The position numbers and the translations under genes were made by a program. A stretch of 64,000 nt of DNA, from the NCBI RefSeq assembly GCF_018599185.1, contig NZ_JAHFVL010000001.1, forward strand, positions 868,001 to 932,000, read 5' to 3'. Each line of letters begins with the position of its first letter. Position 1 is the first letter of the stretch. Source of the DNA: Rhodanobacter sp. LX-99. Its GTDB lineage: Bacteria > Pseudomonadota > Gammaproteobacteria > Xanthomonadales > Rhodanobacteraceae. Shown here piece after piece: positions 10,665-20,200 of this stretch. Under the pieces are notes generated by a model. It did no database searches, had not been told where the DNA came from, and saw only the letters and a program-made list of their open reading frames with translations.

Positions 10665-12980
10665 TTGGCCTTGCGCAGCATTGCATCACGGACGGCGCTG
10701 TGGGTCCTGATCGGCTCCACCCTGGTGCTGGCAGCCATGGGCGCCTTGTTGCTCAACCTCACCCGCACGCAGATCCTCGAACACACCCACCATGAGGCAG
10801 CCGCCCTGGCGGCCCATGCCGGCAGCCAGATCCAGGCAAGGATCGACCGTGTCGCAGTTTCCGCACGGATGCTTGCGGCGATCATCGACACCCGCCAGGA
10901 CGACGCCGAACCGCTGCTGCGCGACACCCTGGCCGCCAACCCGGACATGGACGGGCTGGCTGCGGTGTTCAGGCCCTCGCCAAACCCGGCCGACGCCCCG
11001 CCGTATTCGCCGTTCGTGAGCCGGCTGGACAACGGCAGCCTGACCAGCCGCGACCTCTCGCGCGACGCCAGCCCCTACTGGAACAGCAACTGGTTCCTCG
11101 GCGGACTCGGCTGCGGCAACGGCTGCTGGCAGCGAGCGTTCTTTTCGCAGTCCCGGCACCGCCAGCTGATCAATTATTCCGTGGCGATCAGTCGCGACGG
11201 GCACCCGGCCGGCATCATCAACGCCGACGTCACGCTCGACTGGCTGCACCAGATACTCGGCAGCCTGGCCAAGCCCGAGGGCGCCTATGCCTTCGTGCTG
11301 GACAGCGACGGCAATTACCTGGCGCACGACAACCCGGACCTCGTGGGCAAGCGTGGCGCGGCCGCCCTGCTCGGCGCCCTGGCCAGCGACCAGCCCGAAT
11401 CGAAGCGCTTGCCGGTGGCGCAAAACCCGCGCGTGCACGGAGCGGTCTGGGTGTATTCCGCCCCGATCGAAGGTACCCGTTGGCGGCTTGGCCTGGTGGT
11501 TCCGGAATACCAGATCTATGCCGGGGTAAGGCGCATCTTCGTGCTGAGCCTGGCCCTGGGTCTGCTGGCCCTGCTGGGCGTCGCGCTGATCACGCTGCTG
11601 ACCATCCGCCGCACGATGGCGCCGCTGGGGGTGCTCGCCGACCGCGCCGAGCACGTCGCCCGCGGCGAACTGGATTTCGAGCTGCCGCCGCCGCGCCGCC
11701 CCGACGAGGTGGGGCGCCTCACCCAGTCCTTCGACCAGATGCGCCGCGAACTGGCCCTGCACCTGGAGAACCTTGCCCGGGTCGCACGGGAAAAGCAGCG
11801 GCTGGCCAGCGAACTGGAGATCGCCCACCAGATCCAGATCGGCCTGCTGCCGAGCGAACACTATCTCGACGCCGTCTGCGCCTACTTCGAGCTGCATGCG
11901 GCGCTGCGCCCGGCCCGGGCGGTCGGCGGCGATCTCTACAGCTACTTCATGCTCGACCCGCAGCGCTTCTTCGTGATGGTCGGCGACGTCTCCGACAAGG
12001 GCATTCCGGCCGCCCTGTTCATGGCGCAGACGATCACCCTGGCCAAGGCGCTGGCGCCCCGCGCACAGACGCCGCAGAACCTGCTGCGATTGCTCAACCT
12101 CGAGCTTTGCCGTGGCAACGACAGCTGCATGTTCGTCACCCTGCTGTGCGGCCTGCTGGACACCGGCAACGGCAGCCTGGTGCTGGCCAGCGCCGGACAC
12201 GAGCCGCCGATCCTGTGCGGCCGCGGCGCGCCGCAACTGCTGGACTTCCCCACCGGCGCGGTGCTCGGCCTGTACGAGGACTCCGACTACCCGGAACACC
12301 GCCTGCGCCTGCGCCAGGGCGAAACCCTGCTGATGTATACCGACGGCATCACCGAGGCCAGCGACCACGAGCAACAGATGTACGGCATCGAACGCACCGT
12401 GCAAAGCCTCGCCCAGGTGCCGCCGACGGCCCCCACCGCCGGCTACATCGAACGGCTGCTGGGCGACGTGGACCGTTTCGTGGCGGAAGCCGCGCAGGCC
12501 GACGACATCACCGTGCTGGCGCTGACCTGGCATGGCGCCACGGCACCGGGCACCGAGATATGCATCGGCAACCAGCTGGCCGACGTGTTCGGTGCGCTCG
12601 ACCGCTGCGAGAACCTGCTGCAGGAGGCCGACGTGCCGGCCGCGTTGCGCAGCGACATGCGCCTGGTGCTGGAGGAGCTGATGGTCAACACGGTCGAATA
12701 TGGCTATCCCGACGGACGCCCCGGCCAGATCCGCATCCTGCTGCAGCCCCAGCCGGATGCCGTCGCGATCGAGTTGATCGACGATGGCGTCGCCTTCGAC
12801 CCGCTGCAGTCGGCCACTCCGGATCTCACCGGCGACCTCGCCGACCGTGAACAGGTCGGCGGTCTCGGCATCCATCTCGCGCGCACCATGGCCAGCGAAA
12901 TGCGCTATACACGGGATGCCGACGGCAACCACCTGCTGCTTCGCTTCACCTACCCGAACCTGGATGGATCTCCGCCATGA
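10665..12980 (+). CDS. Membrane-bound SpoIIE-type phosphatase with sensor, HAMP and HATPase domains
   Basis: Probable hub of a partner-switch pathway. The TTG at 10665 is chosen because GGGGGGAG lies 6 nt upstream and the N-terminal helix begins just after it. In order: a transmembrane helix (about 9-30), a periplasmic Cache-like sensor (about 35-280), a second helix (about 290-312), HAMP (315-370), a PP2C/SpoIIE domain with GDLYSYF and GDVSDKG metal-binding motifs, and a C-terminal GHKL ATPase domain with EELMVNTVEYG (N box) and DDGVAFDP (G1 box). One chain therefore pairs a phosphatase with an RsbW-like kinase. It overlaps the STAS gene by 4 bp. The ligand is unknown. Confidence 0.88.
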   Translation: MALRSIASRTALWVLIGSTLVLAAMGALLLNLTRTQILEHTHHEAAALAAHAGSQIQARIDRVAVSARMLAAIIDTRQDDAEPLLRDTLAANPDMDGLAAVFRPSPNPADAPPYSPFVSRLDNGSLTSRDLSRDASPYWNSNWFLGGLGCGNGCWQRAFFSQSRHRQLINYSVAISRDGHPAGIINADVTLDWLHQILGSLAKPEGAYAFVLDSDGNYLAHDNPDLVGKRGAAALLGALASDQPESKRLPVAQNPRVHGAVWVYSAPIEGTRWRLGLVVPEYQIYAGVRRIFVLSLALGLLALLGVALITLLTIRRTMAPLGVLADRAEHVARGELDFELPPPRRPDEVGRLTQSFDQMRRELALHLENLARVAREKQRLASELEIAHQIQIGLLPSEHYLDAVCAYFELHAALRPARAVGGDLYSYFMLDPQRFFVMVGDVSDKGIPAALFMAQTITLAKALAPRAQTPQNLLRLLNLELCRGNDSCMFVTLLCGLLDTGNGSLVLASAGHEPPILCGRGAPQLLDFPTGAVLGLYEDSDYPEHRLRLRQGETLLMYTDGITEASDHEQQMYGIERTVQSLAQVPPTAPTAGYIERLLGDVDRFVAEAAQADDITVLALTWHGATAPGTEICIGNQLADVFGALDRCENLLQEADVPAALRSDMRLVLEELMVNTVEYGYPDGRPGQIRILLQPQPDAVAIELIDDGVAFDPLQSATPDLTGDLADREQVGGLGIHLARTMASEMRYTRDADGNHLLLRFTYPNLDGSPP

Positions 12981-13366
12981 CGCTCAGCCTGCACCATGAA
13001 TTCTCCGCGCCCGATCGTGTCGTCGTGCAGGTGGGCGGCCGCCTCGACGCGATGACCTTCGGCGAACTCGATGAAGCCATGCTGGCCCTGCTGCCCCGGC
13101 TCGGCGACGGCGGCACCGTGGTGGTCGACCTGGCCGGGCTGGAATACGTCAGCAGCGCCGGACTGCGCAGTTTCGCCCGGATCCGCAAGAGCATGCGCGC
13201 CCGCAACGGCCACACCCTGCTGCTGAACCCGCAGCCGCAGGTGCGCAAGGTGTTCGACATCGTCAAGGCCGTGCCGGTGAACGAGGTCTTCACCAGCACG
13301 CAGGAGCTCGACGCCTACCTCGACCGCATGCAGCGGCAGGTCACCGAAGGCGACGACGACGCCTGA
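12977..13366 (+). CDS. STAS-domain anti-sigma factor antagonist
   Basis: Small cytoplasmic protein of 129 residues, one STAS domain of the SpoIIAA/RsbV type. The phosphorylated serine is expected in the VSSAGLRSFARI segment near residue 56. Its start overlaps the SpoIIE gene stop (ATGA), so it is almost certainly the substrate that the upstream protein phosphorylates and dephosphorylates. The downstream target (anti-sigma factor, cyclase or other) is not encoded next to it. Confidence 0.9.
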   Translation: MTLSLHHEFSAPDRVVVQVGGRLDAMTFGELDEAMLALLPRLGDGGTVVVDLAGLEYVSSAGLRSFARIRKSMRARNGHTLLLNPQPQVRKVFDIVKAVPVNEVFTSTQELDAYLDRMQRQVTEGDDDA

Positions 13367-13377
13367 GCGGCACGCCG

Positions 13378-15375
13378 TCAGCGTGCCGGCGCGGGCAACG
13401 CCAGCGGATCGCCGCTGTAGATCGCCACGTGCGGCACGCCGTCCGCGCCGATCCAGCCGCGATACATGCCTTCGGTATTGAACGGCATCGACACGCTGCC
13501 GTCCGCGCCCAGGACGATCGCGCCGCCATCGCCACCCATCTGCGGGATCTCGTCGTTGATCACCGCCTGCCCGGCCTGCTGCGCGGATTCGCCGAGCATC
13601 GCCATGCGCAGGCAGATCTCGCGCGCGGCGGAAACCCGGATGTAGAACTCGCCCCAACCCGTGCCCGACACCGCGCAAGCGGCGTTCGCATAGGTGCCGG
13701 CACCGACGATCGGCGAATCGCCGACGCGGCCGTAGCGCTTGTCGGTCATGCCGCCGGTCGAGGTCGCCGCGGCGAGGCGGCCTTCGCTGTCGCGCGCCAC
13801 CGCGCCGACCGTGCCGAAGTGCTTCAGCGCCGCCAGTCGCGCCGTCAGCTTCTCGCCTGCGGCGTCTTCCTTCAGCGCCTTCTGCAGATCCTGCCAGCGC
13901 TTCTCGGTACGGAAATACGCGGGATCGACCAGCTTGACGCCCTGCTCGGCGGCGAACTGCTCCGCGCCGCCGCCGACCATCATCACATGCGGCGAATGCT
14001 CCATTACGGCGCGTGCCAGCAGCACCGGATTGCGCACCCGATGCACGCCCGCCACGGCGCCGGCGGCCAGCGTCGAGCCGTCCATGATCGACGCGTCCAG
14101 CTCGTTCCTGCCGTCGTGAGTGAACACCGCGCCCTTGCCGGCGTTGAACAGCGGATCGTCCTCCAGCACGGCGATCGCTGCGGTGACCCCATCCAACGCG
14201 GGCTTGCCTGCCTTCAGCTGCGCGTAGCCGTTGCGCAGCGCCCGTTCCAGCGCGGCGCGCGCGGCAACTTCGATCTGCGGCGTCATCTGCGCACGCTCCA
14301 CCCCGGCGCCGCCATGGATCACCAGCAGCGGCGGCACCTCGCCATGCAGGTCCAGCTTGCCGCCGCGCACATCGGCCATCGTCTCGAACGCCGGCCGCTG
14401 CACGCTGAGGTCGCGCATGTCGATCCGGCTTTGCGTGCCGATGCCGGTCACCCGCACGCCGCGGTAGTCCAGCGGCTTGCCCGCTTCGACCCGCTCTGGT
14501 TGGCCCTGCGGGCGCAGCAGCCAGGCGAAGCCGTTGTTCAACGTGAACACCCGGCCGATACCGTTGCCATCGACGGCCAGCACCGTCCCTTCATCCACGC
14601 CCAGCCCGACCACGTCCGGATGGCCCTGGTGCCGCAAGCGGGCGACGAACGCGACCAGCCGGCCCTGCCGCGCGCGCGCGTCGAAGTGGGTGTCGGTGAT
14701 CACCTGCTGCATGCGCGGCATGTGCAGGAAACCGTCGACCAGGGTGACGCCCTTGCCCAGCGGGTCGGCCAGCGCTTCGGGCGACGTGATGCTGCCGCCG
14801 TCCATCGCGCCGTAGGCATGGCCGCCGAGGATCGCCAGCCCAGCGCTGCTGCCGCCGATCGGTTTGCCCTCGGCGACGTGCCGGTCCAGCAGCGCATTCA
14901 GCGGCGTGCCCTTCCAGAACCGCACGTAGTTGGCCTGGTCGCCGCCGGCGATGAAGATGCCGTCGGCCTTCCGCACGATCTCCAGCACCCGCGGATCGCT
15001 GGCCGCCGCGCGGCTGTGGAACACCAGCGTCTGCACCGAGGCCACGCCGCCGACGTCGTGGTACAGCTCCTTCTGCAGGTCGTCGTCGCCGGACGCGCGC
15101 AGGATCAGGAAATGACCGTGCCCGCTCTTCGCCGCCAGCCAGGCGAACGCCTGGTGCGGCCACCCGCCGCCGCCCATCAGCAGCAGCGCCGGCTCGGTGG
15201 CGCTGGGCCGGACCGCCTCGAGGTCGCCGATCCGGTAGTACTCGTAGCCGTCGCGCGCGGCGGCGGGGTCCGCCGCCCTCGCCGGCGCGTTCGCGCCGAT
15301 CAGCGCAAGGCCCAGGGCCAGCAGGCACAAAGTGGCCGGGCGCAGGAAGCCGGGCAGTCGCTTGGTCGGAAACAT
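13378..15375 (-). CDS. Exported cyanophycinase / isoaspartyl peptidase fusion
   Basis: Residues 1-34 form a signal peptide ending ARA. Residues about 60-300 are an S51 cyanophycinase-like domain: MGGGGWPHQ, FIAGGDQANYVRFW, and the nucleophile motif GGSSAG (Ser177). Residues about 348-665 are an Ntn-hydrolase of the isoaspartyl peptidase/asparaginase type: IHGGAG, NAGKGAVFT, the self-cleavage site HFG-T (Thr522), TSTGG, and GDSPIVGAGTYA. Cyanophycinase cuts multi-Arg-poly-Asp to beta-Asp-Arg, and isoaspartyl peptidase splits beta-Asp-Arg to Asp and Arg, so both steps may be in one exported protein. It is divergent from a FecI/FecR/TonB-receptor operon. Its true substrate is inferred. Confidence 0.88.
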   Translation of the reverse strand: MFPTKRLPGFLRPATLCLLALGLALIGANAPARAADPAAARDGYEYYRIGDLEAVRPSATEPALLLMGGGGWPHQAFAWLAAKSGHGHFLILRASGDDDLQKELYHDVGGVASVQTLVFHSRAAASDPRVLEIVRKADGIFIAGGDQANYVRFWKGTPLNALLDRHVAEGKPIGGSSAGLAILGGHAYGAMDGGSITSPEALADPLGKGVTLVDGFLHMPRMQQVITDTHFDARARQGRLVAFVARLRHQGHPDVVGLGVDEGTVLAVDGNGIGRVFTLNNGFAWLLRPQGQPERVEAGKPLDYRGVRVTGIGTQSRIDMRDLSVQRPAFETMADVRGGKLDLHGEVPPLLVIHGGAGVERAQMTPQIEVAARAALERALRNGYAQLKAGKPALDGVTAAIAVLEDDPLFNAGKGAVFTHDGRNELDASIMDGSTLAAGAVAGVHRVRNPVLLARAVMEHSPHVMMVGGGAEQFAAEQGVKLVDPAYFRTEKRWQDLQKALKEDAAGEKLTARLAALKHFGTVGAVARDSEGRLAAATSTGGMTDKRYGRVGDSPIVGAGTYANAACAVSGTGWGEFYIRVSAAREICLRMAMLGESAQQAGQAVINDEIPQMGGDGGAIVLGADGSVSMPFNTEGMYRGWIGADGVPHVAIYSGDPLALPAPAR

Positions 15376-15505
15376 GGGTTCGGTCCCCCGGACGCGGATG
15401 GCAGGAGGCGCTGCAAAAACGCGGCGCGCTCAAGGCCGAGACGAACCGGCGCGGCATTTCCCCCATGGCTGTATTTCCGCCGCGGTTTGACGCTAAGGTC
15501 GCCGT

Positions 15506-16093
15506 GTGGACGACTCCCTCAACAACTGGTTTGCCCGCGAAATCCTCGCGCACGAAGGCGCGCTGATGCGCTATCTGCTGCGCAGCTGGTTCCGACGCGA
15601 GGAGATCCACGACCTGCGCCAGGAAATCTACGTGCGCATCTACGAGGCCGCGGCGAAGGCCCGACCGGCGATGCCGAAGTCCTTCCTGTTCACCACCGCG
15701 CGCCACCTGATGACCGACCGCCTGCGCCGCGGCCGCGTCGTCTCGATCGAGGCCGTAGGTGATATGGACGCGCTGAACGTCTTGGTAGACGAAGTCTCGC
15801 CGGAACGGCGGATGGGCGCGCGGCAGGAGCTGAAACGCCTGACCGATGCGTTCGACCGCCTGCCCGACCGCTGCCGCGAAGTGGTCTGGCTGCGCCGGGT
15901 CGAGGAGCTGTCGCAGAAGCAGGTGGCGGCGCGCATGGGCATCAGCGAAAAGACCGTGGAGAAGCAGGTCGCCAAGGGCGCGCGGCTGATCGCGGAGTAT
16001 TTCTACGGCGGCAGCCACGCGCGCCGCCCGGCCCACGACGACGCGACGGATACCGCATACGGGAATGGACATGGCCAGCAGCAGGGAGATTGA
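15506..16093 (+). CDS. ECF sigma factor, FecI-like
   Basis: Directs RNA polymerase to a target promoter, probably that of the receptor two genes downstream. The 195-residue product begins with GTG at 15506. Region 2 is about 18-80 (HDLRQEIYVRIYEAA, then FTTARHLMTDRLRR) and region 4 about 105-165 (LPDRCREVVWLRRVEELSQKQVAARMGIS). It overlaps the FecR gene by 29 bp. With FecR and a receptor carrying an STN domain it makes a complete cell-surface signalling set. Confidence 0.92.
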   Translation: MDDSLNNWFAREILAHEGALMRYLLRSWFRREEIHDLRQEIYVRIYEAAAKARPAMPKSFLFTTARHLMTDRLRRGRVVSIEAVGDMDALNVLVDEVSPERRMGARQELKRLTDAFDRLPDRCREVVWLRRVEELSQKQVAARMGISEKTVEKQVAKGARLIAEYFYGGSHARRPAHDDATDTAYGNGHGQQQGD

Positions 16094-17150
16094 ACACGCC
16101 GCCGCCGCCTGGCTCGCCAGGCGCGACGCCGGCGGCTGGAGCGAGCGCGACCAGCGACAGCTGGATGCGTGGCTGGACGCGTCCGTGGCCCACCGCGTCG
16201 CCTTCGTCCGGCTCGACGCGGCATGGCGGCAGAGCGACCGGCTGAAGGCGCTGGGCGCGGGCGTGCCCGCGGGCGTGGTGCCGGCGCGCGGTAGTTGGAC
16301 GCCCTCGCCGTTCGGCACCGCCGACGACCATGCGGACGAGCCGCACCACCCGCGCCCCGTGCATGCCCACGCGCCGTGGCGCACCACCCACCGGCACCGG
16401 GGGAAACGCCACTCCCTGCTGCACCATCTCGCCACCGCCGCGATGCTGGCGCTGCTGGTGTCGCTGGCGCTGGTCTGGCGCCACTACACCGCGGTAGAGC
16501 AGGCGTCCTACCGCACGGCGATCGGCGACCTGCAGGAAGTGCCGCTGGCCGACGGCTCCACCGCCACCTTGAGCAGCGACAGCCGCATCCTGGTCACTCT
16601 GTCGCACGGCGAGCGCCACGTCGACCTGCAGCAGGGCGAGGCATTCTTCGTGGTGGCCAAGGACCTCGCACGGCCGTTCGTGGTCAGCACCGGCGATCGT
16701 CGGGTGACGGCCGTCGGCACCCGCTTCTCCGTGCGCCGCGATGCGGCCGACCTGCGCGTGGTGGTGACCCAGGGCCTGGTGCGGCTGGAATCGGACCGCC
16801 TGCCGGGCGGTCATCGCCAGCCCACCACCCTGCTGCCCGCCGGCAGCGTGGCGCTGGCCAGCGACACCGGCGTGGTGGTGCACTCCGGCTCGGTGCAGCA
16901 GGCCGAGGAATACCTGAGCTGGCGCAGCGGCTTCGTCAACTTCCACGACACCCCGCTGGCCGCTGCCGCCGCCGAGTTCAACCGCTACAACGCCCGCAAG
17001 ATCGTGATCGGCGATGCCAGCGTCGGCGCCATGCGGGTGGGCGGCAACTTCCGCTGGTCCAACACCGACGCCTTCGTGCGGCTGCTGGCACAGGGCTTCC
17101 CGATCAAGGCCCGCCGGCAGGGCGACAGCATCGTGCTGACCCGGCGCTGA
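16065..17150 (+). CDS. FecR-family anti-sigma sensor
   Basis: Inner-membrane protein that holds or activates the sigma factor in response to the receptor. The 361-residue product has a cytoplasmic N-terminal DUF4880-like domain (EHAAAAWLARRDAGGWSERD, about 8-65), one transmembrane helix (about 126-143, LATAAMLALLVSLALVW), a periplasmic FecR domain (about 150-250), and a C-terminal DUF4974-like domain. An alternative ATG lies 6 nt downstream. Confidence 0.92.
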   Translation: MDMASSREIEHAAAAWLARRDAGGWSERDQRQLDAWLDASVAHRVAFVRLDAAWRQSDRLKALGAGVPAGVVPARGSWTPSPFGTADDHADEPHHPRPVHAHAPWRTTHRHRGKRHSLLHHLATAAMLALLVSLALVWRHYTAVEQASYRTAIGDLQEVPLADGSTATLSSDSRILVTLSHGERHVDLQQGEAFFVVAKDLARPFVVSTGDRRVTAVGTRFSVRRDAADLRVVVTQGLVRLESDRLPGGHRQPTTLLPAGSVALASDTGVVVHSGSVQQAEEYLSWRSGFVNFHDTPLAAAAAEFNRYNARKIVIGDASVGAMRVGGNFRWSNTDAFVRLLAQGFPIKARRQGDSIVLTRR

Positions 17151-17250
17151 CGCAAATACGCGGCGGCCGAGTGCGGGCGGGATTTGCGCCGCCCGTTCGT
17201 CTCGGCGTACATGGCGCACATCGTGTGCGCCCACCTGGGGAGAGGTGACG

Positions 17251-20200
17251 ATGATCCGTTCGCTACGCGGCGCGATGTTCGTGCTGGCTTGTTCGGTGTC
17301 CGCCATGGCATCCGCGCAAACCGCTGCAGTCCGACCGATTGACATCCCGGCCGGTGACCTGGTCACCGCGCTGGATACCCTGGCCCGCCAGTCCGGCGCG
17401 CAATTCATCTACCAGGCCGACCAGCTCAGGGGCCTGCGCACCTCCGGCGTGCACGGCACGCTGTCGGCGGACGCCGCGCTGGGGCGGTTGCTGGCCGGCA
17501 GCGGCTTCACCGTGCACCGCGACGACTCCGGCGCCGTCGTCATCGTGAAGGGTGCCGGCCAGCCGGCCCAGCCGTCGGCACCGCCGGCCCCGGCCAGCAG
17601 CCGCAGCGCAGCCGTCGCGGATCCGCAGGAGGCTACCAGGCTGGAGGAGATCCAGGTCACCGGCTCGCGCATCCCGCGCGCGCAGGTCGAGGGGCCGGCG
17701 CCGGTCACCGTGATCACCGCCAGCGACATCAAGGCCAGCGGCTTCGCCAGCGTGCCCGACGTGATGCGCGCGATCACCCAGAACAGCGGCGAGACGCAGA
17801 GCCAGCAATCCTCCAGTGGCGCCGATTTTTCGCCCGGTGCGGAGGAAGTGGACCTGCGCGGACTCGGCCCCAACCACACCCTGGTGCTGGTCAACGGCCG
17901 GCGCATCGCCGACTTCCCGCTGCCGTTCAAGGGCCGCAGCAACTTCACCGACATCTCCAACATCCCGATCGGCATGATCGAACGCATCGAGGTGCTCACC
18001 GGCAGCGCCTCGGCGGTGTACGGCTCGGATGCGATCTCCGGCGTGGTCAACTTCATCCTGAAGGATCACGCCGACGGCACCACCATCGACCTGCGCTACG
18101 GCGACACCACCCGCGGCGGCGGCGCGTCGACCAAGCTGAACTTTTCCACCGGCTTCTCGCACGGCGACTTCAACCTGGTGTTCGGCGCCGAACTGCTCGC
18201 GCAGCAGCCGCTGTGGGCCTACCAGCGCAAGATCCAGGATTCCACCGCCGACGCGCCCACCGCGCGCTCGCGGGTGCCGCGGCGCACCTTCCTCAACGGC
18301 GACTGGAACGACGACTACATCGACCCGGGCCAGGCCGCCTGCGATGCGCTGGCCTACCTCAACGGCGGCACCACGGTGTACGCGAACCGGCCGCGCTACG
18401 GCAACTTCTGCGGCAGCGCCGAGTCGATCGGCTACGGCACCATCCTCAGCCAGCGCCGCGGCATCAACACCTACACCTCGGCCAATTTGAAGATCAGCGA
18501 CACGCTGTCCTGGTTCGGCGACATGCAGCTGGGCTACAGCAAGGTCAGCCTGTTCCGCGACGTCGAGCAATGGAACTACCAGGCACCCGACGGCAACGAG
18601 GACGGCTATTTCTACAACGCGCACAGCGGCGGCATCGAGAACTGGTACCGCCAGTTCACGCCGGAGGAAATGGGCGGCCTCGGCCGCGGCATGATCGAGA
18701 ACACGCAGCGGACCTTCAGCCTGACCACCGGCTTCAAGGGCACGTTCGGCGAACGCTGGGACTACGAGGCCGCGCTCAGCCATTCGCAGTACAAGGCGCT
18801 GATCAGCTGGCCGCAGACCGTGGCGTCGAAGGCCAACGACCTCTACCTCGGCCCGCAGCTCGGCGTCGACGCCGACAGCGGCCTGCCGATCTTCGACGCC
18901 GACCCGGCCCGCCTGTACACGCCGCTGACCCGCGCCGAGTACGACTCGATCACCGCGCGCACGAACTACCACCCGGAATCGCGCAGCGACACGCTGGCGT
19001 TCACCCTCACCAACACCGACCTGTTCCAGCTGCCGGCCGGGCCGGCCGGCTTCGCCGGCGTGGTCGAGGTCGGCAATCAGGCCTACGACCTCAACCCCGA
19101 CCCGCTGGCCACGCAGTACTACTACTACAGCTGGAAGGACTCCGACGGCCACGGCAGCCGCAACCGCTGGGCCGCCGCCGGCGAACTGCGCCTGCCACTG
19201 CTGGACACGCTCAACCTGAGCTTGGCCAGCCGCTACGACCAGTACCGTTTCTCCGGCCACAAGACCGGCAAGCTGACCTACAGCAGCGGACTGGAATGGC
19301 GCCCGTTCGACACCCTGCTGCTGCGCGGCTCGTACGGCACCGCGTTCCGCGCGCCGGACCTGCACTACGTCTACGCCGGCATCGGCAACGACGAGACCTC
19401 GGGCAACGACTACTACCGCTGCCGCACCGAGGAACCGGGCGTCGACATCACCGACTGCGACTATGCGGGCGAGGGCCTGATCCGCACGCGCCAGGGCAAT
19501 CGCGATCTCGATTCCGAGACCAGCACCTCGTGGACCACCGGTTTCGTCTGGTCGCCGACGCCGCACCTGGACTTCTCGGTCGACTACTTCAACATCCGCA
19601 TGCGCAATCAGGTGCAGGACCTCAGCACCGACCGCATCCTGCAGCTGGAAGCGAATTGCCGCATCGGCAGCGACATCAACGGCAACCCGGTGGATGCGAA
19701 TTCGCCCAGCTGCGTGGACGCAGTGGCGCGCGTCAACCGTAATTCCGGTACGGGTCGCCTGTACGGCATCTACGTCAACCCGATCAACGTCGCCAACGAG
19801 CGCACCAGCGGCATCGACGCCAGCGCGCACTACAAGCTGGAAACGGCGATCGGCACGTTCCGCCTCAGCGGCAACCACACCTGGACCCGCAACCACCTGT
19901 TCCAGCAGTATCCGGGCGACGCCACGCTGGACGAGCTGGCGGTCAACAGCGGCTTCGACATCCCGCGCGAGAAAACCAGCGCCAGCGTGTCGTGGGAGCG
20001 CAAGGCCTGGTCGGCGACGCTGTTCGGCATGCGCCTCGGGCGGCTGCCGAACTCGGATTCGTACGACCAGATCGTGGACACCTCGGCCGGCGAGCCGGCC
20101 TGGGTCCACGCCACCTACCGCTACAACGCCTCGATCCAGTACAAGTTCAGCGACCACGCGCAGCTGTCGCTGGCGGTGGACAACCTGTTCGACAAGATGC

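Noticed and set aside
17263..20157. Long minus-strand open frame opposite the TonB receptor
   Set aside because: Same GC-rich shadow effect; the plus strand has a complete receptor with plug and barrel features.
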